From NCBI RefSeq assembly GCF_004168625.1, contig NZ_SDWW01000016.1, forward strand, positions 19,140 to 83,139: a DNA stretch of 64,000 bases, written 5' to 3'. A program made the position numbers and the translations under genes. How positions within the stretch are numbered: position 1 is the first letter of the stretch; each line of letters starts with the position of its first letter. Positions 1 to 10,322 of the stretch are shown here, one piece after another. The notes beneath the pieces are model-generated. The model worked only from the letters and a program-made list of their open reading frames with translations. It had not been told where the DNA came from and did not search any database. The stretch comes from Pengzhenrongella frigida (lineage in GTDB: Bacteria; Actinomycetota; Actinomycetes; Actinomycetales; Cellulomonadaceae).

Positions 1-2
1 TC

Positions 3-110
3 GGGCTCGCAGAGCTGCAGCCCGGGGAGCCGGTCGACCAGCTCGTCGCCCGCGCGGACGCCGCCCTACTCAAGGAGCGGCAGCGGCGACGTACCGGGGG
101 TCAGTCCTGA
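3..110 (+). CDS. C-terminal end of a GGDEF (diguanylate cyclase-like) protein, partial
   Basis: Only the last 35 codons lie in the window; the gene enters from the left edge and stops with TGA at 110. The readable end runs GLAEL..., then RADAALLKERQRRR, which matches the last strand and helix of GGDEF domains (consensus GxAxx...ADxALYxAKxxGR). Lys replaces the usual Tyr-x-Ala-Lys start, so the match rests on overall pattern. It is convergent with a GGDEF-EAL protein 32 bp away. The catalytic motif is outside the window, so activity cannot be judged. Confidence 0.6.
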   Translation, partial: GLAELQPGEPVDQLVARADAALLKERQRRRTGGQS

Positions 111-142
111 CGATCACCCGCCGGTAGGCCGGGGGCAGCCGG

Positions 143-1549
143 TCAGTTCCGGCCGGGGAGCGGCCAGGTCATCGCCGATCGGCGCCACAGCGGCTCCGGA
201 TCGGGCCGGCCGAGCAGGAAGCCCTGACCGCCGACGAACCGGGCCGCACCGCTGACCGACTTCGCCGCACTGACGAGGTGCTGGAGGATCTCCTTCGTCT
301 CGATCCCCTCGGCGATCACGACGGCGCCGCTCTCGGCCGCGTAGGCGACGATCGCCGCGAGCACGGCCCGCCCCGAGCCGCCCGTGCGCGCGCTGCTCAC
401 GACGTCACGGTCGATCTTGACGTACTCGGGGCGGACCCGAGTCAGCAGCCCGAGCGCGCCGTCGCCGGAGCCGAAGCCGTCGAGGGCCAGCTGGAAGCCG
501 CGGTCTCGCAGGTCCTGGACGGGTCCGTCGACCAGGGCGATCCGCTCGTGGACGTTCTCGGGCAGCTCGATGACGACCTGGTCGGGCCGTCGGCCGGCGG
601 CCTGGACCTCCCGCAGGATCTGTCGGCTGGTCTCACCGTCGTGGTCGAAGACCTCGGGGGCGATGTTGAGGAAGAGCAGGAGGTCGTCGGGCAGGTCACG
701 GACCTGAGCGAGCGCCGACTCCCGGCACAGGGCATCGAGCTCGCCGACGCTGCCGAGCCGGGCCGCTCCCTCGAACGCGTCGCGCGGACCCGCGAGCCCG
801 TACTCGGCCGAGGGCCGCGCGAGCGCCTCGAAACCGAGGATCCGGTGGGTGGTGAGGTTCCAGATCGGCTGGAACGCGGCCCCCATGTGCCGCCCGACGA
901 GCAGCCGGCGCACGGCGGCGATCGTCGCCGCGGAGGTGTGCCACGGGGCAGACTCCGCCATCTCGGTGTAGGTCGCGACCTGGTTGCGTCCGCGTCGCTT
1001 GGCCTCGGCCAGGGCCCGTGCGGCCCGTGCACGCATCGCCGCGGCGTCGATGCTGGGGTCGATGTCGACGTGGGTGGGGTCGAACTCGGCGAGCCCGAGG
1101 CTGAGCGTGATCCCGGCCATCCGCGACAGCGCGGCCCGGCGGAACCGCTCGACCGGCCGCAGGGCGTTCTCCAACCCGGTGTGCGTCATGATCAGGGCGA
1201 AGTCGTCGCCCCCGAGGCGGAAGGCACGGTCGACCGAGCGGCCGGCCCGCAAGGCCCCCGCGAGGGCGACCAGGACCTTGTCGCCCTCGCCCCGGCCGAG
1301 GTTGTCGTTGACGAACGTGAAGTCGTCGACGTCGAGAAGCACGAGGACGAACGGCTCGCGGAAGCGGCGGGCGAGCGCGACCTCCTGCCGCAGCGCCTCC
1401 TGGAACGCCCAGTGGTCGCCCAGACCAGTGAGACGGTCGAGTGAGAGATCGGCGTCGGAGGCGGGTCGACCGACTCGGATCCGCCCGGTGAGACGGCGCG
1501 GCGGGACGCTGCGAGCTCCCAGCGCTAGCCGGTTGAGGTAGGTCGCCAT
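143..1549 (-). CDS. GGDEF-EAL domain protein (c-di-GMP turnover)
   Basis: 468 aa, predicted cytosolic, no membrane segment seen. A GGDEF domain (about residues 35-195) has GGDDF at 113-117 and an RxxD inhibitory I-site (RSVD, 104-107) exactly five residues before it. The EAL domain (about 215-460) keeps EAL at 241-243, the N295, E328, K378 and E414 positions and the final GQGFLLGRP. The usual DDFG motif reads DGFG at 357-360, so the second metal-binding Asp is Gly; phosphodiesterase activity may be weak or lost. The N terminus is short with no sensor domain. It is divergent from the kaiC-like operon, which ends in another GGDEF gene, suggesting a shared c-di-GMP output. The ATG at 1549 follows a GA-rich stretch. 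Confidence 0.88.
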   Translation of the reverse strand: MATYLNRLALGARSVPPRRLTGRIRVGRPASDADLSLDRLTGLGDHWAFQEALRQEVALARRFREPFVLVLLDVDDFTFVNDNLGRGEGDKVLVALAGALRAGRSVDRAFRLGGDDFALIMTHTGLENALRPVERFRRAALSRMAGITLSLGLAEFDPTHVDIDPSIDAAAMRARAARALAEAKRRGRNQVATYTEMAESAPWHTSAATIAAVRRLLVGRHMGAAFQPIWNLTTHRILGFEALARPSAEYGLAGPRDAFEGAARLGSVGELDALCRESALAQVRDLPDDLLLFLNIAPEVFDHDGETSRQILREVQAAGRRPDQVVIELPENVHERIALVDGPVQDLRDRGFQLALDGFGSGDGALGLLTRVRPEYVKIDRDVVSSARTGGSGRAVLAAIVAYAAESGAVVIAEGIETKEILQHLVSAAKSVSGAARFVGGQGFLLGRPDPEPLWRRSAMTWPLPGRN

Positions 1550-1711
1550 CGGCTCTCGTCCCGTCTGGTCGAAGACCTGGGCTTGCGAACCAGCCTAGGA
1601 GGTGGCCGAACCGTGTCAACCGGCGGGGCTAATGACCCTTGACCCGCGCAGACCCCAACGAGCACGTTGGTGCTGTACGGCAAGGAGGAGTGGCTCGCCG
1701 AGGGAGGTGCC
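1550..1711. promoter_or_regulatory. Divergent intergenic region between GGDEF-EAL and kaiC-like genes
   Basis: 162 bp separating two outward-reading genes, so it must carry promoters for both. I see no convincing -35/-10 pair or operator. A strong Shine-Dalgarno GGGAGGT (1702-1708) sits just before the ATG at 1712 and is the reason to prefer that start over an in-frame ATG at 1667. Confidence 0.4.
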
Positions 1712-3478
1712 ATGACCGTGTCAGCCGGAGAGCGCCACCCACCGCGGACGGAGGCGCGACTGGCGAAGGCGCCGTCGGGCATCCGCGGGTTCGACCAGGT
1801 CACCGACGGCGGGCTGCCCCGGGGCCGCCCGACCCTGGTGACCGGGGCGTCAGGCTCGGGAAAGACGATGTTCGCCGTCGAGTTCCTGGTGCGCGGTGCG
1901 CGCGACTACGGCGAGCCCGGGGTGCTGCTCACGTTCGAGGAGTCGGCCGACGACCTCATCGAGAACGTGGCCTCGCTCGGGTTCGACCTGACCCAGCTGG
2001 AGCGTGACGGGATGCTCGTGATCGACGCGATCCACGTCGACCCGGCGGAGGTCGTCGCGACGGGCGCGTTCAACCTCGACGGACTGTTCATCCGGCTGGC
2101 CGGCGCCGTGGAAGAGGTCGGCGCGAAGCGGGTCGTGCTGGACACGATCGAGGTGCTGTTCGGCGCGCTGGGCAACGAGGGGATCGTGCGCGGCGAGCTC
2201 GCTCGGCTGTTCCGCTGGTTGAAGAGCCGGGGGCTGACGGCGGTCGTCACGGGGGAGCGGGGACGGGCCGGACAGCTGACCCGGTTCGGAATCGAGGAGT
2301 ACGTCTCCGACTGCGTGATCGTCCTCGACCACCGCGTGCTCGACGACGTCTCGACCCGGCGCCTGCAGGTGGCGAAGTACCGCGGATCGGCACACGGCAC
2401 CAACGAGTACCCCTTCCTGATCACGGACCGCGGCGTCACGGTGCTGCCGATCACGGCCGCGGGGCTCCGGTACGGCGCCCCGACCGAACGGGTCTCGACC
2501 GGCCTGGCCCAGCTCGACCACCTGCTCGGCGGCGGCGTGTACCGCGGGTCGATCGTGATGGTCAGCGGCAGTGCCGGGACCGGCAAGACGACCCTTGCCG
2601 CGCAGGTCGTCGACGCGGCATGCGCGCGCGGGGAGCAGGCGCTGTTCGTCTCGTTCGAGGAGTCCCCCGATCAGCTCGTCCGCGACATGCGCTCGGTCGG
2701 CATCGACCTGGGTCGATGGGTCGATGCCGGGGTGCTGCGGATGTGGTCCGAGCGGGCCACCGCGTTCGGGCTGGAGTCGCACCTCGGCCGCCTGGAACGC
2801 ATGTTGGAGGAGCAGGCCCCGCAGGTCGTCGCGCTCGACGGGATCGCCAGCCTCGGCCACGTCGGCTCCCCGAGCGAGGTGACCTCGGCGGTGACCCGCG
2901 AGCTGGATCTGGTCAAGGCGCGCGGGATCACGGGGGTGCTCACCACGCTCACGCACGAGTCGGACTCCGCGGCGAGCGCCCTGTCGGTGTCGTCGCTGAT
3001 CGACACCTGGCTGCTCCTGCGCAACGTGGAGACGGACGGCGAGCGCAACCGGCTGCTGTTCGTGATCAAGAGCCGGGGCACGGCGCACTCCAACCAGGTG
3101 CGCGAGTTCGTCCTGACGGACCACGGCGCCGAGCTGCTCGAGGTCGTCGTCGGGCCCCGGGGCGTCGCGACCGGGTCGGCCCGCGCGGCGCTGCTCGCCG
3201 AGGAGCACATCGGGGCCGTCACCCGCCGCGAGGACCTCGACCAGCGCCGTGCCGCCCTGGCGCAGCGGGCGGCGGAGGTGGCGGCCCAGATCGCCGTCCT
3301 GCAGGCGAAGCTCGCCGCCGAGGGGGCCGAGGTCGACCGGCTCGCCGCTCAGGAGACGCACCGGGACGAGGCCCGCCGCAGCGCCCGGAGCGTGCTGGGC
3401 GCGGCGCGAGGGGACAGCACCGCCAGCGGGGACACCGCACCGGAGCACCCGACTCCGGGACCGGAGGAAGAGGTCTGA
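1712..3478 (+). CDS. KaiC-like dual-domain RecA ATPase
   Basis: 588 aa with two RecA/KaiC domains (CI about 20-255, CII about 258-500). Walker A motifs are GASGSGKT (45-52) and GSAGTGKT (286-293); the paired catalytic glutamates are E76-E77 and E316-E317 in TFEES and SFEES. At the CII position aligning with cyanobacterial KaiC S431/T432 this protein has S427-S428 followed by LIDT, so two phosphorylatable residues are kept. Residues 505-575 form a predicted coiled coil, longer than the tail of cyanobacterial KaiC. The start at 1712 has GGGAGGT; an ATG at 1667 would add 15 residues. First gene of an operon with two kaiB-like genes and a PAS-GGDEF gene. No kaiA is present. KaiC-family membership is clear; clock function is inference. 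Confidence 0.92.
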   Translation: MTVSAGERHPPRTEARLAKAPSGIRGFDQVTDGGLPRGRPTLVTGASGSGKTMFAVEFLVRGARDYGEPGVLLTFEESADDLIENVASLGFDLTQLERDGMLVIDAIHVDPAEVVATGAFNLDGLFIRLAGAVEEVGAKRVVLDTIEVLFGALGNEGIVRGELARLFRWLKSRGLTAVVTGERGRAGQLTRFGIEEYVSDCVIVLDHRVLDDVSTRRLQVAKYRGSAHGTNEYPFLITDRGVTVLPITAAGLRYGAPTERVSTGLAQLDHLLGGGVYRGSIVMVSGSAGTGKTTLAAQVVDAACARGEQALFVSFEESPDQLVRDMRSVGIDLGRWVDAGVLRMWSERATAFGLESHLGRLERMLEEQAPQVVALDGIASLGHVGSPSEVTSAVTRELDLVKARGITGVLTTLTHESDSAASALSVSSLIDTWLLLRNVETDGERNRLLFVIKSRGTAHSNQVREFVLTDHGAELLEVVVGPRGVATGSARAALLAEEHIGAVTRREDLDQRRAALAQRAAEVAAQIAVLQAKLAAEGAEVDRLAAQETHRDEARRSARSVLGAARGDSTASGDTAPEHPTPGPEEEV

Positions 3479-3480
3479 GG

Positions 3481-3843
3481 ATGACCACCCGAAAGAAGGA
3501 CCCGTCGGGCGCGGCGGGCGAGAACGGCGACCCGGAGGAGGTCTTCGAGTTGCGTCTGTACGTCGCCGGCCAGAGCCCGCGGTCGGTGCGTGCCATCGAG
3601 AACCTGCGGCAGGTGTGCGAGACGTACCTGCCCGGGCGGTTCACCATCGAGCTGATCGATCTGCTGGAGCACCCGAGGCTCGCGCGCGGCGACGAGATCA
3701 TCGCGGTCCCCACCCTGGTCCGCCGGCTGCCGCAGCCGATCCGCAAGATCATCGGCGACCTGTCGGACACCGAGCAGGTCCTCGTGGGGCTTCAGCTGCG
3801 TCCCGACGGGCGCGACAGGAAGGACGGGCGCGACGCATCATGA
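3481..3843 (+). CDS. KaiB-like thioredoxin-fold protein 1
   Basis: 120 aa. After a charged 22-residue lead, the protein carries the KaiB core: [16 protein letters not shown], then [24 protein letters not shown] and IIGDLSD, which matches cyanobacterial KaiB closely, including the conserved cis-Pro in VPTL and the GDLS segment involved in KaiB fold switching. It begins 2 bp after the kaiC-like stop, with GGAGG inside the end of kaiC as Shine-Dalgarno, and overlaps the next kaiB-like gene by 4 nt. In cyanobacteria KaiB binds the KaiC CI ring; the same partner is likely here. Confidence 0.92.
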   Translation: MTTRKKDPSGAAGENGDPEEVFELRLYVAGQSPRSVRAIENLRQVCETYLPGRFTIELIDLLEHPRLARGDEIIAVPTLVRRLPQPIRKIIGDLSDTEQVLVGLQLRPDGRDRKDGRDAS

Positions 3844-4160
3844 CCGCCGACGTCCCGGTCCGCTGGTATCTCACGCTGTATGTGAGCGGAGCGTCGCCGC
3901 GCTCGGCAGCCGCCCTGGAAGCCGTGCGCCGGCTGGCGGACGAGGACCTCGCCGGGCAGGTCGAGCTGGAGGTCGTGGACGTGCGCGACGAGCCGGCGCT
4001 CGTCGTGCGGGACGACATCCTTGCGGTCCCGACGCTCGTCAAACGGCTGCCGCCGCCGCTGCGCAAGCTCGTCGGTGACCTCTCGGACACGGGCCGGGTC
4101 CGGCTGGCGCTCGATCTGCGGCCCGAGCCGCCGGTCCGCACCGATCAGGAGGGATCATGA
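3840..4160 (+). CDS. KaiB-like thioredoxin-fold protein 2
   Basis: 106 aa, a second, diverged KaiB. It has [31 protein letters not shown] and LVGDLSD, the same landmarks as its upstream neighbour, but a shorter N terminus and a different middle section ([15 protein letters not shown]). It starts in an ATGA overlap with the first kaiB-like gene and ends in an ATGA overlap with the PAS-GGDEF gene, implying translational coupling. Tandem kaiB genes next to kaiC and a PAS sensor are known from non-cyanobacterial kai loci, where the last gene is normally a histidine kinase. Confidence 0.9.
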   Translation: MTADVPVRWYLTLYVSGASPRSAAALEAVRRLADEDLAGQVELEVVDVRDEPALVVRDDILAVPTLVKRLPPPLRKLVGDLSDTGRVRLALDLRPEPPVRTDQEGS

Positions 4161-7057
4161 ACCACGTCCCGCGAGCGCGCTCGAGCGGCGCGACGTCGCT
4201 CACGGACCGGGAGAGCGCGCTGCTGCGCGAGATCGGCGACCTGACCGCCGCGCTCGACGCCATCCGCACCGGCGGCGTCGACGCGGTGATGGTCCCGGGG
4301 CCCGACGGCGACAGCCTCTACACGCTGACCAGCGCCGACCGCCCCTACCGCGTGTTCGTCGAGGAGATGGGCGACGGCGCCGCCACGATCTCGGAGCGCG
4401 GGATCATCCTCTACGCGAACAACCGATTCGCCGAGCTGGTGCGCCGCGAGCGAAGTGCGCTCCTCGGGCGCGACCTCACCACCTTCGTGCGCCCGACGCA
4501 GGGCGACGTCCTGGCGAGGCTGACGAGGACCGCCCCCGCGACGACGCGCCACGCCGAGGTGGATCTCGTCCGGCCGGACGGCTCGACCATCCCGGTGCTC
4601 GCCTCCGTCACCGGCCTGGACCTCGACGGCGTCGTCGTCCGCTGTCTGGTCGTCAGCGACCTGACCGCCCGGGTGGAGGCCGAGGAGCGGTTCCGGATCA
4701 CGATGGACAGCGCCACGATCGGGATGGCCCTGGTCTCTCCCGGGGGGCGGTTCCTCCTGGTCAATCCCGCGCTGTGCCAGATCCTCGGCCGCGACGCCGA
4801 GCGGATGAGGGCGACGACCTGGACCGAGGTGACCCACCCGGACGACCTCGACGAGGGCCGGAGCCTGATGGGTGAGCTCACGGCCGGGCGGGTCCCGTCG
4901 TTCCGCACGCGCAAGCGCTACCTGCGGCCGGACGGCTCGGTGGTCTGGGGAGACCTCACGGAATCGTGCGTGCGCAACGACGACGGGTCGGTGCGGTACT
5001 TCATCGCCCAGGTCATGGACGTGACCGACGCGGTGCGGGCCGAGCGCGAGCTCGTCCGCCGCGAGGCAGAGCTCCGGGCGATCGCTGACAGCTCGGCCGA
5101 CATCCTGGTGCGAACGTCGCCCGAGGGTCGGATCGACTACGTGTCGCCCGCCGTCACCCGCATTCTCGGTTGGGACCCCCAGGAGATCCTCGGGCTCCCG
5201 GCAGCCGAGTTCGTGCACCCGGACGACCTGGCGCAGGCTGTCGCCCCGGGGCCGTCGACCGGGTGGTTCCCACCGCGCACTCGGCTGCGCCGCAGGGACG
5301 GGACGTATCGATGGATCTCCGCACGCGTGACCCCGGTCGGGGACCCGGGCAACCCCGAGGGCTTCGTGGCCGTCGTGCGGGACGTCGAGGAGCTGGTCCG
5401 GCAGGAGCGCGCGCTCGAGGAGTCCGAGCGGCACTATCGATCCCTGGTCGCGGGAGCGGCGGAGGCGATGTACGAGGCCGGACCCGACCGCCTCGTCACG
5501 TGGATGTCGCCGTCGATCACGGCGCTGCTGGGCTGGGCGCCCGACGAGCTCGTCGGCACGGCGATGTCCAACCTGCTCCATCCGGACGACAAGGATCGGA
5601 TCGAGCCGCTGAGCGACGAGATCTATGGCGCCACCGACGCGTTCGCCCGGACCCACGCCCTGCGGATGCGCACGAAGGAGGGCACGTACCGGTGGGTGGC
5701 GGCGCGCGCTCGTACGGTGGTCGACGCCGACGGGCGCCTCATCCGGATCGTGGCCGGCCTGCAGGACATCGACGAGCTGGTGAGGACCCAGGCTCGGCTG
5801 CAGGCCACCTTGGACACCGAGTTCGACCCGCACGTGGTGCTGACCGCGGTCCGCGACGAGACCGGCCAGATCGCCGACTTCGTCTACACCGAGGCCAACC
5901 GGGCGGCCTGCGAGTACAACGGACTGCCCCGCGCGCAGCTCCTGGGGCGTCGGCTTCTCGACCTGATGCCGGGGCACATCGACTCGGAGATCTTTGAGGT
6001 GTATCGGGCGGTCGTCGCCACCGGTGAGCCACTGAAGATCGACGGCTTCGCGTACGAGAACGAGCTCAAGGGCGGCGAGGTGCGGCGCTACGACGTCCAG
6101 ACCGCGAAGCTCGATGACGGCCTGTCCTACACCTGGCGCGATGTCACCGACCAGTACGCCGCGCGCGCCGCGCTCGCGGCCTCGGAGGAGATCCATCGGC
6201 TCCTGACGGAGAACCTGTCCGACGTCGTGGTGCATCTGCGGGCCGGGACGATCGCCTGGGTGTCTCCCTCGTTGACCGGCTCGCTCGGCTGGACTGCGCA
6301 GGACTGGCTCGATCATCCGATCGCCGAGTTCATCCACCCGGACGACCTGGGAGCTGTCGACGAGCACCGGGACGCCCTCGCCGCCGGGGGGTCCGACCTG
6401 TTCCGCCTGCGGATCCACGCCAAGGACGGCCGCAGCCACTGGATCCAGGTCCACGCCAAGCCGTTCTACGACCGGGACGGCGTCCAGGACGGGGTCGTCG
6501 CCTCCTTCCGGATCATCGATCCCGAGGTCGCCGCCGAGGAGGACCTGGAGGCGCGGGCCCGGTCCGACGAGCTGACGGGCCTGATGAACCGCCGCGAGGT
6601 GCTCGAGCGCGTGGCGGTCATGACCAGTCATCCGCGCCGCACCGGCGAGGAGGCGGCGGTGCTCTTCGGCGACATCGACGGGTTCAAGGCGATCAACGAC
6701 GACTACGGCCACTCGGCCGGGGACGAGGTGCTGCACACGGTCGCCATCCGCGTCGCCTCCTGCCTGCGCAGCGGGGACATCGCCGCACGGATCGGCGGCG
6801 ACGAGCTCCTCGTGCTGCTCGACGGCGTCCACGAGCTCGCCAATGCCGTGGACATCGCCGACAACATCCGCCGGGCCGTCGCCCATCCCATCGCGATCGA
6901 CGGCGTGACCGTCACCGTCACGCTGAGCATCGGGGTGACCCTGGCCGTTCCTGGGGAGAGCGTCGACGACATGATCGCGCGCGCCGACGAGGCGATGTAC
7001 GAGGCGAAGCAGGCGGGCGGCGACCGCGTCGTCGCGAAGCTGCCGCGACCCGCCTGA
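4157..7057 (+). CDS. Multi-PAS sensor diguanylate cyclase (six PAS, GGDEF)
   Basis: 966 aa, no transmembrane segment, so probably cytosolic. The N-terminal stretch (about 20-62: AIRTGGVDAVMV, then LYTLTSADRPYR) resembles the lead segment seen in PAS sensor kinases beside kaiC in other bacteria. Then come about six PAS/PAC repeats (roughly 62-178, 180-305, 306-423, 424-548, 549-677, 678-800), several with the HPDD motif. The GGDEF domain (801-960) starts DELTGLMNR, has GGDEL at 880-884 and an RxxD I-site (RSGD 871-874) five residues before it, so feedback inhibition by c-di-GMP is likely. Leu for Phe in the motif is tolerated in some active enzymes. It overlaps the second kaiB-like gene by 4 nt, so it is the probable output of the KaiC/KaiB module. 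Confidence 0.9.
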   Translation: MNHVPRARSSGATSLTDRESALLREIGDLTAALDAIRTGGVDAVMVPGPDGDSLYTLTSADRPYRVFVEEMGDGAATISERGIILYANNRFAELVRRERSALLGRDLTTFVRPTQGDVLARLTRTAPATTRHAEVDLVRPDGSTIPVLASVTGLDLDGVVVRCLVVSDLTARVEAEERFRITMDSATIGMALVSPGGRFLLVNPALCQILGRDAERMRATTWTEVTHPDDLDEGRSLMGELTAGRVPSFRTRKRYLRPDGSVVWGDLTESCVRNDDGSVRYFIAQVMDVTDAVRAERELVRREAELRAIADSSADILVRTSPEGRIDYVSPAVTRILGWDPQEILGLPAAEFVHPDDLAQAVAPGPSTGWFPPRTRLRRRDGTYRWISARVTPVGDPGNPEGFVAVVRDVEELVRQERALEESERHYRSLVAGAAEAMYEAGPDRLVTWMSPSITALLGWAPDELVGTAMSNLLHPDDKDRIEPLSDEIYGATDAFARTHALRMRTKEGTYRWVAARARTVVDADGRLIRIVAGLQDIDELVRTQARLQATLDTEFDPHVVLTAVRDETGQIADFVYTEANRAACEYNGLPRAQLLGRRLLDLMPGHIDSEIFEVYRAVVATGEPLKIDGFAYENELKGGEVRRYDVQTAKLDDGLSYTWRDVTDQYAARAALAASEEIHRLLTENLSDVVVHLRAGTIAWVSPSLTGSLGWTAQDWLDHPIAEFIHPDDLGAVDEHRDALAAGGSDLFRLRIHAKDGRSHWIQVHAKPFYDRDGVQDGVVASFRIIDPEVAAEEDLEARARSDELTGLMNRREVLERVAVMTSHPRRTGEEAAVLFGDIDGFKAINDDYGHSAGDEVLHTVAIRVASCLRSGDIAARIGGDELLVLLDGVHELANAVDIADNIRRAVAHPIAIDGVTVTVTLSIGVTLAVPGESVDDMIARADEAMYEAKQAGGDRVVAKLPRPA

Positions 7058-7146
7058 CGTCGCCGTGAGAACCACCCGACGAACCCGACCGCACTGGCTA
7101 GAGTTGCCGCTGTCGCACGTCAACCCACAGCGCACGAGGTGACTCA

Positions 7147-8376
<1,230 letters not shown>

Positions 8377-8379
8377 CCG

Positions 8380-9711
8380 CTACGGCCGGTGTGAGTTCCA
8401 GCCCGTGAGGAACGCACCGGTCACCTGCGGGGCGTCGTCGCCGAACTCGTTGAACGGATCGACGGCCGCGTCCCGCAGCACCGCCGAGGACGTGAACCGC
8501 AGGGAGACGACGTCGCCCATCCGGACCGTCATCGCGGTGCCGGACGGGACGGTGGCCGCGAGCGCCTGACCGAGGGCCATCGCCTGCGGTTCGTCGTAGC
8601 CGGCGGTGCTGATGTCGAGGGAGCCGGTGCCGGTGCTGACCCGGCCGACGGTCTCGTTCAGCGGGGAGCTCGAGAGCACGGTGAGCGCGGCGGCGAACCC
8701 GTCTGCGGCGAGGGCGCCATCGACGATGAGGAAGCGCTCGTCGTCGGTCCGGTACCCGACGTCGACCCGCGCGCGCGCCGGCAGGGCACCCAGCGCAGCC
8801 TCGGCGGCGATCGCCTCGCTCACCGTCGGGTACGACAAGGACATCGACCCCGGTCCGGCGTCGATCGAGGTCGGGGTCCCGGCGGCCTTCGCCGCGACGA
8901 CCAGGGCGTCGACGTCGTCATAGTTGCCCGGCACCCCCTTGGTGACGTTGCCGAACTGGATCGTGGCGGTGACCCCCGGCGCGGTGAACGACACGAGCTT
9001 GGCGACGGCCACCGACTCGGCCGCGTCCACCCGGACCTCCAGGACGTCGTCGTCGAGGTGGGCCGCGAGGACGGGGTACGCAGCGGCGACCGCGGCGAAG
9101 GCGGTGCGCGCATCGCGCTCGGCGCCGGGGCTCGTGGCCTGCACCGAGAAGGCCCCGTCGGCGGTCTCGGCCCGAACCGTCTCGAACGTCAGCGGGCGGT
9201 GGGCCGCGGCGATGCCGACCAGCGCGTCGAACGCGGCCAGGAAGTCCTCCGGCCCGGCGACGGCCACCGAGCTGGCGCTCGGGCCGGTCACGGCGAGCGT
9301 CTGCGCCTCGGTGTTCGTGTCCACGTCGACGACGAGCTCGACCGTCGCGGTGTTCCGGGCGGAGTCGTCCCCGTCCACGGGGAACGTCGCGGTGAAGCCG
9401 GTCGAGGCATAGGTCGCCGTGACCGACAGGTCCTGGTGGGTGCGGAACGCCTCCACCCGGCGAAGCACCACCGCCATCTCCGCCACCGTGAGGTCGGGCG
9501 CCAGCGCCACGTTCAGGTCGGCCGACCCGGAGAACGGCAACGCGTTGTTGCTGAACCCGTCGATGCTCTCGACGTTCTCCGTGTCGACCATCCACGCCTT
9601 GAAGTCGGCGGACAGCGCCGTGCCGGCATCGATCGGCCCGCACGCGGCCGTCCCGAGCAGCAGAAGGGCAGCGGCGACCGCCGTCGCGCACACGCGCATG
9701 TGTCGGTTCAT
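8380..9711 (-). CDS. Putative lipoprotein of unknown function
   Basis: 443 aa from the ATG at 9711, which has an AGGA 8 nt upstream; an in-frame ATG at 9726 would add five residues. The N terminus is a lipoprotein signal: MNRHMR, a hydrophobic run, then LLGTAACG with the lipidated Cys at 24. The mature part is rich in Ala, Val and Thr and looks repetitive in layout, with three or more segments of alternating helix and strand, but no motif I recognise. The gene ends 3 bp after the convergent trpB stop. Function unknown; probably attached to the outer face of the membrane. Confidence 0.7.
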   Translation of the reverse strand: MNRHMRVCATAVAAALLLLGTAACGPIDAGTALSADFKAWMVDTENVESIDGFSNNALPFSGSADLNVALAPDLTVAEMAVVLRRVEAFRTHQDLSVTATYASTGFTATFPVDGDDSARNTATVELVVDVDTNTEAQTLAVTGPSASSVAVAGPEDFLAAFDALVGIAAAHRPLTFETVRAETADGAFSVQATSPGAERDARTAFAAVAAAYPVLAAHLDDDVLEVRVDAAESVAVAKLVSFTAPGVTATIQFGNVTKGVPGNYDDVDALVVAAKAAGTPTSIDAGPGSMSLSYPTVSEAIAAEAALGALPARARVDVGYRTDDERFLIVDGALAADGFAAALTVLSSSPLNETVGRVSTGTGSLDISTAGYDEPQAMALGQALAATVPSGTAMTVRMGDVVSLRFTSSAVLRDAAVDPFNEFGDDAPQVTGAFLTGWNSHRP

Positions 9712-9765
9712 AGCGGGGATCCTCATCGCTGGTCAGCCGGAAAGTGGAGGGGTGCAGGGCGGCGA

Positions 9766-10188
9766 TCAGCGACCGGTCGCGCGGTCGTACCAGCTGACCA
9801 GCGGCGCTCCCGGACTGCCCGTCCGCCGCCGCATCGCCGAGCGTCGCAACCGCATCGGCCGGACGCTCACCCAGCTGGTCCGGTTCAGACCGGGGATGCC
9901 CGCGGGCACGCGCAGGTGATCCCGACGCGCACCCTTGTCCTGCGAGGTGAACCGGGCGACCGTGCAGGTACGGCCGTCGACCGCGAGCACCAGGACGGGG
10001 CGATCCTTGCTGCCGCTCCCCTCCTCGAACGGCACGTCGGCGAACCAGATCTCCCCCGTGCGCGGCCGCGCCCCGCGGCGCCGGAGCAGCCCAACAAGGA
10101 CGACGACGGCCGTCGCGAGCGCGATCGGAAGCGACCGCGGGTCGTGCGCCACGTCCGCGAGCAGGGCACCCAGATCGATCTGGTCCAT
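9766..10188 (-). CDS. Membrane-anchored PemK/MazF-like protein
   Basis: 140 aa. Residues 19-35 form one hydrophobic helix followed by RRRG, so the N terminus is probably membrane-inserted with the rest in the cytoplasm. Residues 45-130 resemble the PemK/MazF ribonuclease barrel: GEIWFADVPFEEG, then KDRPVLVLAVDG, TVARFTSQD and SWVSVRP. The usual acidic/Arg active residues cannot be firmly assigned by eye. No antitoxin gene is adjacent; the neighbour is a lipoprotein on the same strand. It might be a domesticated, non-toxic MazF fold or a toxin with a distant antitoxin. Family assignment is moderate. Confidence 0.65.
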   Translation of the reverse strand: MDQIDLGALLADVAHDPRSLPIALATAVVVLVGLLRRRGARPRTGEIWFADVPFEEGSGSKDRPVLVLAVDGRTCTVARFTSQDKGARRDHLRVPAGIPGLNRTSWVSVRPMRLRRSAMRRRTGSPGAPLVSWYDRATGR

Positions 10189-10322
10189 CGGATCCGGCCA
10201 ACTCCCCCTCGGCGACGTGCGTGACCGTGCCGAGACTACGGCGGGCCGGGCGCAGGCGGGCGCATGCGCTCAGACCGTCGGTTCGACGACCCCGGTTGAA
10301 CGGTGGCCCCGGAGCGCGGACG

